DNA of 39,176 nucleotides from NCBI GenBank assembly GCA_913057725.1, contig CAJXOS010000051.1, positions 1 to 39,176 of the forward strand, given 5' to 3'. This DNA is from an uncultured Lewinella sp. (GTDB lineage: Bacteria > Bacteroidota > Bacteroidia > Chitinophagales > Saprospiraceae). Both the position numbers and the translations under genes were made by a program. A model generated the notes under the pieces. That model made no database searches. It had not been told where the DNA came from and saw nothing but the letters and a program-made list of their open reading frames with translations. Positions 8,200 through 15,852 of the stretch are shown here, piece by piece. Positions within the stretch are counted from its first letter, which is position 1, and each line of letters begins with the position of its first letter.

Positions 8200-8242
8200 C
8201 CCGGATTTCGCTTCCGATAGGTATCGGAGAAAATCCGGGTTG
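8197..8242 (-). terminator. Long two-part hairpin, terminator of the peptide-binding protein gene
   Basis: An outer 12-bp perfect stem (CAACCCGGATTT with AAATCCGGGTTG) encloses an inner stem (CCGATA with TATCGG). On the minus strand it is followed by GACTCGTTTTAATAC, a modest U-tract. It lies 54 bases past the stop of the substrate-binding protein gene. Confidence 0.65.
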
Positions 8243-8296
8243 ATTGAGTATTCAGTAGATCGATCACAGATTGACTGATCTATTGACAGGTATTAT

Positions 8297-10126
8297 TTAC
8301 TTCGTTGGACGGAGTTTCAATTCGCGCACATTGTAGTTCGGTAACACCTCATATGCGTTCGCGTTAATGAAGCGTTTGCTGATAACCACACGCTCCTGTG
8401 GCGCGAATAAAAATATGATCGGCTGTTCTTCGTACACAATTTCCTGAAACTGCTTGTACAACGCATTGCGTTCCGTGTCATCCAAGGTTTCATTGATCTT
8501 ATCAATCAAGGCATCCGTTTCTTCGGTACCAAACTGCCAACGGTTCTGTCCGCGTGGTGTGTTGCCAGAGGTATGCCATAGTGCTTTTAGATCATCAGGC
8601 ATATGATAGCCACCTGCGCCTGCACCATACATAGAATACTCGCGGCTAGCCACGTCTTGGCCCATCATTGTCCGGAATTCACGCGGAACGAGCGTAATGT
8701 TTATACCAACACGAGATGCACCATCTTTCATCAATTGCGCTAGTGCTTCCCCGAATTGTCCACCAGGCACATAGAGGTATTCGAAGTCTAACTCCTGCAT
8801 ATCTCCATCAATCTCCTTGTCCCGAATACCATTGCCATCTGTATCCTCCCAACCTGCTTCGGAAAGCAGAGCTGCTGCTTTATCGTAGTCACGAGCAATA
8901 GGTTGTAGATCACTATTGAAACCTGGTTTCTTTGGAGATACCGGTCCTACTTGTCGTACGGCAAAGCCGGCGAAAGCCTGATCAATTACCTCCTGCACAT
9001 CAATCACGTGCGCCAGTGCCCGACGCACACGCTTATCGGTAAGGCGAGGCTCCTTATTGTTTAGTGCAACAAAGAAGTAACTGAAGGTGCTTGGTGTATG
9101 AAGATTAAGGTGCTTCTGTGCAAATGCGTCACCTTGTAGGTCTACTAGGTTCTGTGCATCAATGCTCCGTGCCAATTCAATCTCTTGATCCTTCATGGCA
9201 GCCATTACGGTAGTTTGATCTCTAATAATTTTAAAGATCAGGCTATCTGGATTTGCAGATAAGACGGGGTGTTCCACAGCATCAGCCCACCAATTATCCA
9301 CACGGCTCATAGTGATGTACTGCCCATCTTCCCATCCGGTAAGTCGATACGGACCAGCACCAATGAGCTTTTCTGGACTACGCGAAAATTCGGCAGAACG
9401 AAACTGTTCCGCAAACTGCTGTAGCGGTGCTTCGTCAATAAGTGCTTCACCGTCCTCTTTTAGCTGCGCGAAAGTATATCCATCCAGTAGGCCGTCCGGA
9501 TCAAAGACGTGCTTCGGATAAATAGCCGTACCGCTATAGGTGTCCTCCGCCAAAATGTACTTCTTATTCGTGATTACACTAAAGCGACGGGCATTATCAG
9601 GATCTGCCACAACATCAGATACTGCTGAGTAACCAGGGCGGAAAGGCGCTGACTCTGCAATGTTGTAGTTCCATATGATTTTGAAGGTAAAAATGACATC
9701 CTCCACCGTAACGGGCGCACCGTCACTGAATGTGGCACCTTCATAAAGCTCATAGGTGTATTTAACACCTCCGGCATTATCACCTTCTGTGATATCCTCG
9801 ATCGTTGGGCGAGCAACCGCCAAAGATGGTTCGAAAGCGAAAGTACCTTTATTGTATTCCAAGAGCGGCAAGAACAGCTGCTCATAGATAGGACGAGCAT
9901 AACCGCTAGTAGTTAAATATGGACTCAAGCGATCTGGCTCTGCTGCCAGACGAACGCGAACAACATTGTCCGCATACTTCCAAGTTACGCCCTCTAATGG
10001 GCCGTCATCAGGATTTTGTTCTACTGGATCATCGGTAGGTTCTTCGTCAGGCCAACATCCGGTGAATAGAAATAGAAAGCACAGTGTTACTAAGCTGAGG
10101 CTTAGGGTAGTCAAAATTTTGTTCAT
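8297..10126 (-). CDS. ABC transporter peptide/solute-binding lipoprotein (family 5)
   Basis: A 609-residue lipoprotein. The signal peptide ends in the lipobox LFTGC with Cys24, followed by an acidic, proline-rich linker. The mature part shows SBP_bac_5 features in order: VRLAAEPDRLSPYLTTSG near residue 55, YEGATFSDGAPVTVEDVIFT near 130, AGPYRLTGWEDGQYI near 260, and RVRRALAHVIDVQEVIDQAF near 370. Family members (DppA/OppA/NikA-like) bind peptides, nickel complexes or other solutes and deliver them to an ABC permease. No permease or ATPase genes are adjacent, so this is an orphan binding protein here. It is divergent from the epimerase gene and ends at a hairpin terminator. Confidence 0.9.
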   Translation of the reverse strand: MNKILTTLSLSLVTLCFLFLFTGCWPDEEPTDDPVEQNPDDGPLEGVTWKYADNVVRVRLAAEPDRLSPYLTTSGYARPIYEQLFLPLLEYNKGTFAFEPSLAVARPTIEDITEGDNAGGVKYTYELYEGATFSDGAPVTVEDVIFTFKIIWNYNIAESAPFRPGYSAVSDVVADPDNARRFSVITNKKYILAEDTYSGTAIYPKHVFDPDGLLDGYTFAQLKEDGEALIDEAPLQQFAEQFRSAEFSRSPEKLIGAGPYRLTGWEDGQYITMSRVDNWWADAVEHPVLSANPDSLIFKIIRDQTTVMAAMKDQEIELARSIDAQNLVDLQGDAFAQKHLNLHTPSTFSYFFVALNNKEPRLTDKRVRRALAHVIDVQEVIDQAFAGFAVRQVGPVSPKKPGFNSDLQPIARDYDKAAALLSEAGWEDTDGNGIRDKEIDGDMQELDFEYLYVPGGQFGEALAQLMKDGASRVGINITLVPREFRTMMGQDVASREYSMYGAGAGGYHMPDDLKALWHTSGNTPRGQNRWQFGTEETDALIDKINETLDDTERNALYKQFQEIVYEEQPIIFLFAPQERVVISKRFINANAYEVLPNYNVRELKLRPTK

Positions 10127-10286
10127 GTTGTGGATTCGTTGTGATTCGTGCCGAAATTACGAACTTTTTCCTTGGTATTATCGGCCTATTTACGTGAACG
10201 ATGCGAATAAGGGTGCTAATGCATTGTGCTTCGTGTGAACACAGATTCAATGGTTGCGTTTCATTTCAAAACCAAGTAACTCCAAC

Positions 10287-11201
10287 ATGGCTACAGTTCT
10301 TATCGCCGGCGGAAGCGGCCTTATTGGCACCCGACTCAGTCAACTTCTACAAGAAAGAGGACACGAAGTACGTCATTTTAGTCGCCGCCCTAATCCAAGC
10401 TCCCCCTACCCTACTTTCGTTTGGAACATAGAAAAAAACACCTACGACACAGCAGCTTTTGAAGGAGTCACACATGTCATTCATCTGGCTGGTGCCGGAA
10501 TAGCTGATTCTCGTTGGACGCCCAAGCGAAAGGAGATCATTATTAAGAGCCGCACGGAGTCCACGCGCTTGTTACAAGAAAGTATACTAGCCCACGGCCA
10601 AAGTGTCAAAGCCTATCTGGCGGGGAGTGCAATTGGTTTCTATGGAGATCGTGGGGAGGAAGTGCTTGGCGAAGATGCCAAGCCTGGGAATGGCTTTCTT
10701 TCAGAGAGCGTTAGTGTTTGGGAGCAAGCAATAGCGACACTTACAGAGACGACCCAACTTCCAACTTTGACCGTCCGTACTGGTATCGTACTCTCTACCC
10801 GCAGCGGTGCCTTACCCAAGATGCTACTGCCACTCTACTTCTTCGTCAGCACCTACTTTGGCAATGGACAACAATGGTATTCCTGGATACACCTTGAAGA
10901 TATCTGCCGGATTTTCCTACGCGGTATTGAGGATGACAGCTTCCGTGGCATGTACAATGGTGTGGCCCCTCATCCAGAACGGAGTAAAACCTTAGCCGCG
11001 ACTTTGATTAAGGCCACCGGTAAACTAGCACTTCTTCTGCCAGCCCCAGCCTTTATACTACGCTTGATTCTCGGCGAGATGTCACATACCGTACTAGACA
11101 GTGCAAAGGTATCTACTGAAAAGCTCGAAGCCACTGGCTTTACTTTTGATTTCCCGCACCTGGAGAGTGCCGTAAAGGATCTCATAAACAGAAAAGCCTG
11201 A
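10287..11201 (+). CDS. TIGR01777 family epimerase (SDR39U1-like)
   Basis: A 304-residue extended short-chain dehydrogenase. I use the ATG at 10287 because the Rossmann motif follows at once (VLIAGGSGLIGTRLSQLL, GGSGLIG at residues 8-14); the upstream ATG at 10254 adds an unrelated peptide. Other family landmarks are HLAGAGIADSRWTPKRK, GSAIGFYGDRGEE (active-site Tyr region), VRTGIVLSTRSGALPKM and WIHLEDICR. A C-terminal DUF1731-like part is seen in LLPAPAFILRLILGEM. Members are NAD(P)-binding with uncertain substrate; they are called epimerases by homology. The stop codon overlaps a hairpin that can serve as terminator. Confidence 0.92.
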   Translation: MATVLIAGGSGLIGTRLSQLLQERGHEVRHFSRRPNPSSPYPTFVWNIEKNTYDTAAFEGVTHVIHLAGAGIADSRWTPKRKEIIIKSRTESTRLLQESILAHGQSVKAYLAGSAIGFYGDRGEEVLGEDAKPGNGFLSESVSVWEQAIATLTETTQLPTLTVRTGIVLSTRSGALPKMLLPLYFFVSTYFGNGQQWYSWIHLEDICRIFLRGIEDDSFRGMYNGVAPHPERSKTLAATLIKATGKLALLLPAPAFILRLILGEMSHTVLDSAKVSTEKLEATGFTFDFPHLESAVKDLINRKA

Positions 11202-11222
11202 GGCCACCGTCGGTGATCTCAG
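11198..11222 (+). terminator. Hairpin between convergent epimerase and HAD genes
   Basis: CTGAG pairs with CTCAG and CACC with GGTG around a GTC loop, overlapping the TGA stop of the epimerase gene. It is flanked by ACCTTTCTT on the plus side and GCTTTTC on the minus side, so it might act in both directions; the U-tracts are short. Confidence 0.45.
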
Positions 11223-11258
11223 ACCTTTCTTGAGTTCTTTCGTTCTGTGGCTACGCTA

Positions 11259-11690
11259 CTAAGAGCGGAACACTTCGATTTCGCGGTTTTCTACCACCAA
11301 ATCAGTAAACTTACCCTTAAAGCGGGTAGCGCGAACAATGTGATTATCGATCCAGTGATAGTTACCTCCACGAGGCTTATTCATTAGCAGACCGTGATAT
11401 AGGAAGCCGTGCTTCTTTAACCACTCCTCAGTGATCGCGCGGTGCTCCTCAGTGCGGGAGGTAAAGAAGGTAATGAAGTGCCCTTCGTCATACCACTTAT
11501 TGCAAATCTTGAGTGCATCAGGATAAGGCAGGCAAGTGCCCATACGCTCAGGTTCCTCATTGGGAATATCATCGCAGATCGTACCATCAATGTCGATCAG
11601 AAAATTCTTAACGCCGTCAGGCAGGACTGGGCTAATATGCTCCCCCTTCTCGTTGAACGCCTCTTCCAGGCCCTGATTCAAATCAGCCAT
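11259..11690 (-). CDS. Small HAD-superfamily phosphatase
   Basis: A 143-residue cytoplasmic protein with a complete set of HAD motifs: motif I FLIDIDGTICDD (Asp33 nucleophile, Asp35), motif II TFFTSRT (Thr/Ser near 77-78), the conserved Lys105 in LLMNKPRGG, and motif IV WIDNHI (Asp115). The short length and absent cap resemble the C0-type phosphatases related to EcbF/BcbF capsule biosynthesis proteins, but no polysaccharide genes lie nearby, so the substrate is open. It faces the epimerase gene and has its own -7 element 43 bases upstream. Confidence 0.85.
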   Translation of the reverse strand: MADLNQGLEEAFNEKGEHISPVLPDGVKNFLIDIDGTICDDIPNEEPERMGTCLPYPDALKICNKWYDEGHFITFFTSRTEEHRAITEEWLKKHGFLYHGLLMNKPRGGNYHWIDNHIVRATRFKGKFTDLVVENREIEVFRS

Positions 11691-11732
11691 GGTGTTGATT
11701 GTTTCCTTGGTTTAACAATTAGATTGCTACCG

Positions 11733-11740
11733 CAAAAGTA
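11733..11740 (-). promoter_or_regulatory. Bacteroidota -7 element TACTTTTG
   Basis: Exact TAnnTTTG match on the minus strand, predicting a start of transcription about 36 bases before the HAD phosphatase ATG. It sits in a small inverted repeat (GCTAC at 11726-11730 with GTAGC at 11738-11742). No -33 TTG at proper spacing. Confidence 0.45.
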
Positions 11741-11832
11741 GCAATATTTAAACGGGAGATGCATAGCCGGAGTTGCAAAAGGCGGCTTATTTCCAACGCC
11801 TAAGTGTATATTTCACACTTTTTTAAGAGAAA

Positions 11833-11869
11833 GGCCGCCCAAATCGGAATAAATCCTATCTGGGCGGCC
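11833..11869 (-). terminator. Intrinsic terminator of the secreted helical protein gene
   Basis: A GC-rich 9-bp stem (GGCCGCCCA with TGGGCGGCC) closes a 19-base loop. On the minus strand it is followed by TTTCTCTTAAAAAA. It lies 28 bases beyond the stop codon. Confidence 0.72.
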
Positions 11870-11897
11870 CTTACTCACCTTTATACTGAGTAATCGT

Positions 11898-12863
11898 TTA
11901 GATCTGCTTTACGCCTCTCAAAGCAGGTTTCGGCACATTAGAACGCAAGAGATTCTGTAGTGCGGTATTTACCTGTTCAGCGGCAGGATTCAAGCGTTGG
12001 TTTACCTTACCGATGGCACGATTATAAGCATCTACATCAGCTTGGGTTAATTGATTTCCTTTGCTGATAGCATTCACCACTGCTGGATAATCGTCCGTAG
12101 CTAGGTCGCGGATAATCTCCATTTGTGCTACAATAGCGTCGCGGTAGGCCGTGTTACCATTATAATCAGCTTTACCTTTCACTGCCGGAAGCTCCTCATT
12201 GGCCGCCTGCACCAATTCTTTACGGATGCTCTCCAGGTTTTCTGCATCGCCCTTTTCCATGGCTACCAAAAAGTTAGCGTTGAGCTTACCAATGCGGAAG
12301 CTGCGCAAGAAGATGTCGCGCTGATATTCATTTAAGGCGTTCAATTGCTCTGCTTCTGATTTCGATCCGCCATCTTCCATCAAAGTGATGTTATTCGCTT
12401 TAGCAAAGCGGCGCTGGGCAGCCAATAGCCGACCACTAGCTTCAGCCATACGTTGCTCCGATGCAGTCTGAGCTGCCAAGTAGCGTTCCATTTGCTGGAA
12501 ACTCTCCTGTGATTCAATCTTTAAGGTTTCCACCTCTTGAAAGCCGATTTCAAATAGCTCTTCATAGGTACTCAATACATCTGCCATGGTGGATTTTAGG
12601 CCAGCATCATTATCAAATTCAGGTACCTGTGCTACTTTTTCCTGAGTAGATTGGACCTGCTCTAAAAGCGCAAGTCGTTTTTCTGCAATGACATTCAGAT
12701 CTTCGCTGTGTACCGCGTACTGCAGGTACTCCATATTTTTCTGAGCCAAGGCATTATGCTCTTGATTGAAGAAATCGAAATAAGCAACAGGGTTTTGAAT
12801 GGATTCCTGTGCTTGTAGTGTAGTTGTAAGGGCAAGGGCAAGGATTAGGAAATATCTTATCAT
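11898..12863 (-). CDS. Secreted all-helical protein of unknown function
   Basis: A 321-residue exported protein. Residues 1-18 form a signal peptide (MIRYFLILALALTTTLQA). The rest is strongly helical, rich in Glu, Gln, Ala and Leu, with coiled-coil-like heptads at about 30-135 and 190-310 and no membrane segment. The start FDFFNQEHNALAQKNMEYLQ and the overall helical plan recall the LIC11966 family of surface proteins, found in Leptospira and Bacteroidota; I am not certain of this. The C-terminus is basic (PALRGVKQI) and is not a T9SS sorting domain, so a periplasmic location is likely. It is a single gene with its own terminator. Confidence 0.75.
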   Translation of the reverse strand: MIRYFLILALALTTTLQAQESIQNPVAYFDFFNQEHNALAQKNMEYLQYAVHSEDLNVIAEKRLALLEQVQSTQEKVAQVPEFDNDAGLKSTMADVLSTYEELFEIGFQEVETLKIESQESFQQMERYLAAQTASEQRMAEASGRLLAAQRRFAKANNITLMEDGGSKSEAEQLNALNEYQRDIFLRSFRIGKLNANFLVAMEKGDAENLESIRKELVQAANEELPAVKGKADYNGNTAYRDAIVAQMEIIRDLATDDYPAVVNAISKGNQLTQADVDAYNRAIGKVNQRLNPAAEQVNTALQNLLRSNVPKPALRGVKQI

Positions 12864-13041
12864 AAAATCGAGTGGTTTTGGATCAGAAATTTATCGGGTC
12901 TGCAATTACATGCTAAGCGTGTAGCCATGCTGCAGTTCCATTAAAAACGTTGAGTGTATTACCGTAGTATTTAGGATTTGTTCAGGGGTTAGGAGAATAT
13001 TAGGGTCTGTAATTATAAATAGAGCTGAGATGCTCACAAGG

Positions 13042-13467
13042 CTAATCCGCCTCCCATAGCTGATCTTTGCGGTAGACCATCCCCTTAAACAAGGCCACTT
13101 TTTCACCTTCTCCACGATAAACCGTCACTTGATAATGAGCTAAGCGGCGCCCTACATCCAATTCCTCGGCCTCGGCAATAAGAATGTCACCGATTTTCAC
13201 GGCTGCCAGGTGATTTATGCTAGTATCCACAGAAACAGCATGTTTCCCGCGGCTATTGGAAGCAAAGGCAAAAGCACTATCTGCAAAGCTAAACGTAATT
13301 CCGCCATGGGCGATCCGGAAGCCGTTTACCATTTCGGGGCGTACCGTCATTTGAATCTTGCTGTAGCCCAGCCCTGTTTCCAATACTTCAATGCCCAACC
13401 ATTGGCTGAAAGCATCAAATTCAATCATGCGTTCCACGATCGCAGCAGGAGACATTTGATTGTTCAT
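13042..13467 (-). CDS. paaI: PaaI-type hotdog-fold acyl-CoA thioesterase
   Basis: A 141-residue hotdog protein. The start at 13467 is preferred because the frame upstream of it lacks homology-like content and reaches into the divergent control region. The signature NGFRIAHGGITFSFADSAFA (His-Gly-Gly on the central helix and the catalytic Asp of the ADSAFAFA segment) is the PaaI pattern. PaaI enzymes hydrolyse hydroxyphenylacetyl-CoA and related thioesters as a rescue step. No phenylacetate pathway genes are present here, so the substrate may differ and the symbol refers to the subfamily only. It is divergent from the ECF sigma gene with about 220 bases between them. Confidence 0.85.
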   Translation of the reverse strand: MNNQMSPAAIVERMIEFDAFSQWLGIEVLETGLGYSKIQMTVRPEMVNGFRIAHGGITFSFADSAFAFASNSRGKHAVSVDTSINHLAAVKIGDILIAEAEELDVGRRLAHYQVTVYRGEGEKVALFKGMVYRKDQLWEAD

Positions 13468-13687
13468 AGGCACGAATTTACGCCAATGTACGCAAACTGC
13501 TTTTGACGAAGAAAACAGCTGTTTTGCACCTTTTGGACGCAAGCACAAAATTGACCTTTCTCACAAAAAAAGCTATCTTACACAAGCGGAACTGCTATTT
13601 CGTTCGTTATACAGGCAGCGTCGGCACCCGTTAGGGTATCTATTAACCAGAATGACGCATCAAGTCCGTGGTCTAACTACCGACTTT

Positions 13688-14260
13688 ATGCGTAAAAACG
13701 GCGATCAATCGCCAGAACGTCAAATGACGGAAAAAGAGTTGATTAAAGGTTGCGTACAAGGAAACGCCCATTGCCAGCGACAGCTATTCGAGCTGTTTGC
13801 CGGTAAGATGATGGCGGTCTGTGTACGCTATGCCCGTCACCGACTCGAGGCAGAGGACATCCTTCAGGAAGCCTTTGTAAAAGTCTTTGATAATCTGGAT
13901 AAGTTTGCGTTTAAGGGTTCTTTTGAAGGTTGGATACGACGTATTGTTGTCAATACCGCCCTCAAGCATAATCAACGCAAATATTTTACCAACGAACAGA
14001 TCGCTGTCGAGCATTTTCCGGACAGCCCCCTACAACCTACCGCTTATTCCCGGCTTGGTGAGAAGGAGCTCCTGAAAATGATTTCCCGTTTGCCAGAAGG
14101 CTATCGGGTCGTATTTAACCTGTACGCTATCGAAGGCTACAGCCACAAGGAGATTGCCGAACTACTCAACATCAAGGAAAGTACTTCGCGTTCCCAGCTG
14201 GTGAAAGCCCGTAAGATGCTGCAGGCTCAATTAGATAAACTGCAACGAGTTGCCGTATGA
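13688..14260 (+). CDS. ECF-family RNA polymerase sigma factor
   Basis: About 190 residues with the ECF two-domain plan. Sigma region 2 is seen in RHRLEAEDILQEAFVKVFDN and FEGWIRRIVVNTALKHNQRK. Region 4 carries LPEGYRVVFNLYAIEGYSHK and the helix-turn-helix IAELLNIKESTSRSQLVKAR. The start is uncertain: ATGs at 13652, 13688 and 13724 are all in frame; 13688 gives a length usual for ECF factors. A weak promoter (TTG at 13551, TATCTTAC at 13574) lies upstream. Its TGA overlaps the ATG of the next gene (ATGA), so translation is probably coupled. The partner is a membrane protein and likely anti-sigma regulator. Confidence 0.9.
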   Translation: MRKNGDQSPERQMTEKELIKGCVQGNAHCQRQLFELFAGKMMAVCVRYARHRLEAEDILQEAFVKVFDNLDKFAFKGSFEGWIRRIVVNTALKHNQRKYFTNEQIAVEHFPDSPLQPTAYSRLGEKELLKMISRLPEGYRVVFNLYAIEGYSHKEIAELLNIKESTSRSQLVKARKMLQAQLDKLQRVAV

Positions 14261-15675
14261 ATAAGCGACACCCGCTGGACGAACTATTTAGTCAGCATCT
14301 TCGCGATGCCTCTGCCCCCGTGCCTGAGAATATGTGGAGCCGGATTGAAAAAGCACGACAACAGAAGCGTCGACGCTTATTTGTTGTATGGAGCAGCGTA
14401 GGTAGTGCAACACTTACCCTACTGGCCGCTATTTTGATGTATACCGGTGGTCCAGAGTTAGGTTCCTTCCCATTAGAAGAGAGTGGCCAGCCAAGTGTGA
14501 TTGAATCACCTAGCAGTCCAAGTTTGGCAAATACAGCAGCTGATGCTATGCCGCTCACGGCAATAGCTGATGCCAATCAGAGCGTGGCAGCGGAAAACGT
14601 GGTAGCTGCAGTCAACAATGAAGCTTCATCAGAAGCTAGTCACCGCCGCTCAGTCCTCAAAAACAAAGGACAATCGGCACGAATTGCTACCGATGCAAAT
14701 CCTCCACGAGCGATATCAAACCTGCTAACTACCACAGAAGAAGATAATGCGGAGCAAGGAGCCACAGCAAGCAACATTGCAGCTGCTCAAGAGACAACTC
14801 CAACCACTGCAGAGGAGACTATAGAAGAACCGAATCGAATAGCTGGCCCGCACCAACGCAGTCGGATCGCGGCGCTAGATATGTTGCCAGGAAAAAATAT
14901 TGCTTTAGCAAAGCAGGAAGAAATTCGCCTCTTTGCTAATCACCCACCACGTTGCGCTGACTTTACAGGACCGTTTTTCCGTCTTGATTTAGAAATGCTT
15001 GGTGGTCCTGCTTATGCACATCAGACGCTACGTGCCAAGACATCAGAAAGTCAGTCTCACCAAAGACTACGTGAAAGCAGTGAATCTGCAGGACTATCCT
15101 ATTCAGGAGGATTCCGCCTTGCTGCTTCCTCCAATGTTGGCTTGAGCCTGCGTACAGGTGTAAATTATACCGAAATCAATGACCGGTTCACCTTTGATGT
15201 CGGAAGCCGGATGGACGTATCCGTAATTTTTGGCCCTAACGGCGAAATCATTGGCCGCGATACCATGTACACGGAAGGCTATCAGGATACACGACGCAAC
15301 ACACTTCGTTTTGTTGAGATTCCACTACTACTGGGTTACGAGCGCCAATGGGGCAAACTCCGAGTTGGAGTGAATGCCGGTGCTTACCTCAATCTTATCT
15401 TTGACGCTGATGGTGCTATCTATTCACCAGCAACAGAAGAGCCGATTGATTTTGGCCAGCAAGGTGATCGCGATGTCTTGCCGATTTTTGATCGCAGAGC
15501 AACAGCCGCCTGGTACGCTGGCATGAGCATTGCTTATAACCTGCACAGCCGGTACAGCATAATTGCTGAGCCTTACTTCAAGACCTTCCCACAGGCGTTG
15601 AGTAGCAGTGCCTACGACCTCCAACAGAACTACTGGATGGCAGGTATGCAGGTGGGGATGAGAATGCGCTTGTAG
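14257..15675 (+). CDS. Putative anti-sigma/transmembrane protein fused to a PorT-like outer-membrane barrel domain
   Basis: A 472-residue protein, translationally coupled to the ECF sigma gene. Residues 1-40 are cytoplasmic-like (HPLDELFSQHLRDAS, then a basic KARQQKRRR). Residues 41-62 form a single transmembrane helix. Residues ~65-230 are a low-complexity Ala/Glu/Ser/Thr linker. Residues ~235-472 look like a PorT/OmpA-type beta-barrel: PFFRLDLEMLGGPAYAHQ, FRLAASSNVGLSLRTGVNYT, VEIPLLLGYERQWGKLRVGV and a terminal MAGMQVGMRMRL ending in alternating hydrophobics. The arrangement suggests an inner-membrane anti-sigma segment tethered to an outer-membrane domain. Similar sigma/barrel pairs are common in Bacteroidota, but function is not established. 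Confidence 0.75.
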   Translation: MNKRHPLDELFSQHLRDASAPVPENMWSRIEKARQQKRRRLFVVWSSVGSATLTLLAAILMYTGGPELGSFPLEESGQPSVIESPSSPSLANTAADAMPLTAIADANQSVAAENVVAAVNNEASSEASHRRSVLKNKGQSARIATDANPPRAISNLLTTTEEDNAEQGATASNIAAAQETTPTTAEETIEEPNRIAGPHQRSRIAALDMLPGKNIALAKQEEIRLFANHPPRCADFTGPFFRLDLEMLGGPAYAHQTLRAKTSESQSHQRLRESSESAGLSYSGGFRLAASSNVGLSLRTGVNYTEINDRFTFDVGSRMDVSVIFGPNGEIIGRDTMYTEGYQDTRRNTLRFVEIPLLLGYERQWGKLRVGVNAGAYLNLIFDADGAIYSPATEEPIDFGQQGDRDVLPIFDRRATAAWYAGMSIAYNLHSRYSIIAEPYFKTFPQALSSSAYDLQQNYWMAGMQVGMRMRL

Positions 15676-15762
15676 ACTAGGAATACTAGATTTGCCCTAA
15701 GTCGCTTTTGTAAGCGGAAAAACAATTTGCGCGTAGGCTCCTACGGATTGCAGCTGATCTAC

Positions 15763-15770
15763 TAAATTTG
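15763..15770 (+). promoter_or_regulatory. Bacteroidota -7 element TAAATTTG
   Basis: Exact TAnnTTTG match, giving a leader of about 75 bases for the type B secreted protein that starts at 15853. No TTG lies at the expected -33 distance. Confidence 0.42.
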
Positions 15771-15852
15771 TAGCATAAGCATTATAGTGCATTAGCAGTG
15801 TTTCTGATATACAGGAACAGGTACCCTACTGTACAGCACAATCCAAGCCAGT

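Noticed and set aside
12896..13018. Imperfect 16-bp direct repeat (GGGTCTGCAATTACAT and GGGTCTGTAATTATAA)
   Set aside because: Two or more mismatches, no flanking target site or gene between, and a single pair only; probably chance.
15703..15716. CGCTT/AAGCG hairpin after the barrel gene as a terminator
   Set aside because: The stem is only 5 bp and is followed by GAAAAAC rather than a T-run on the plus strand.
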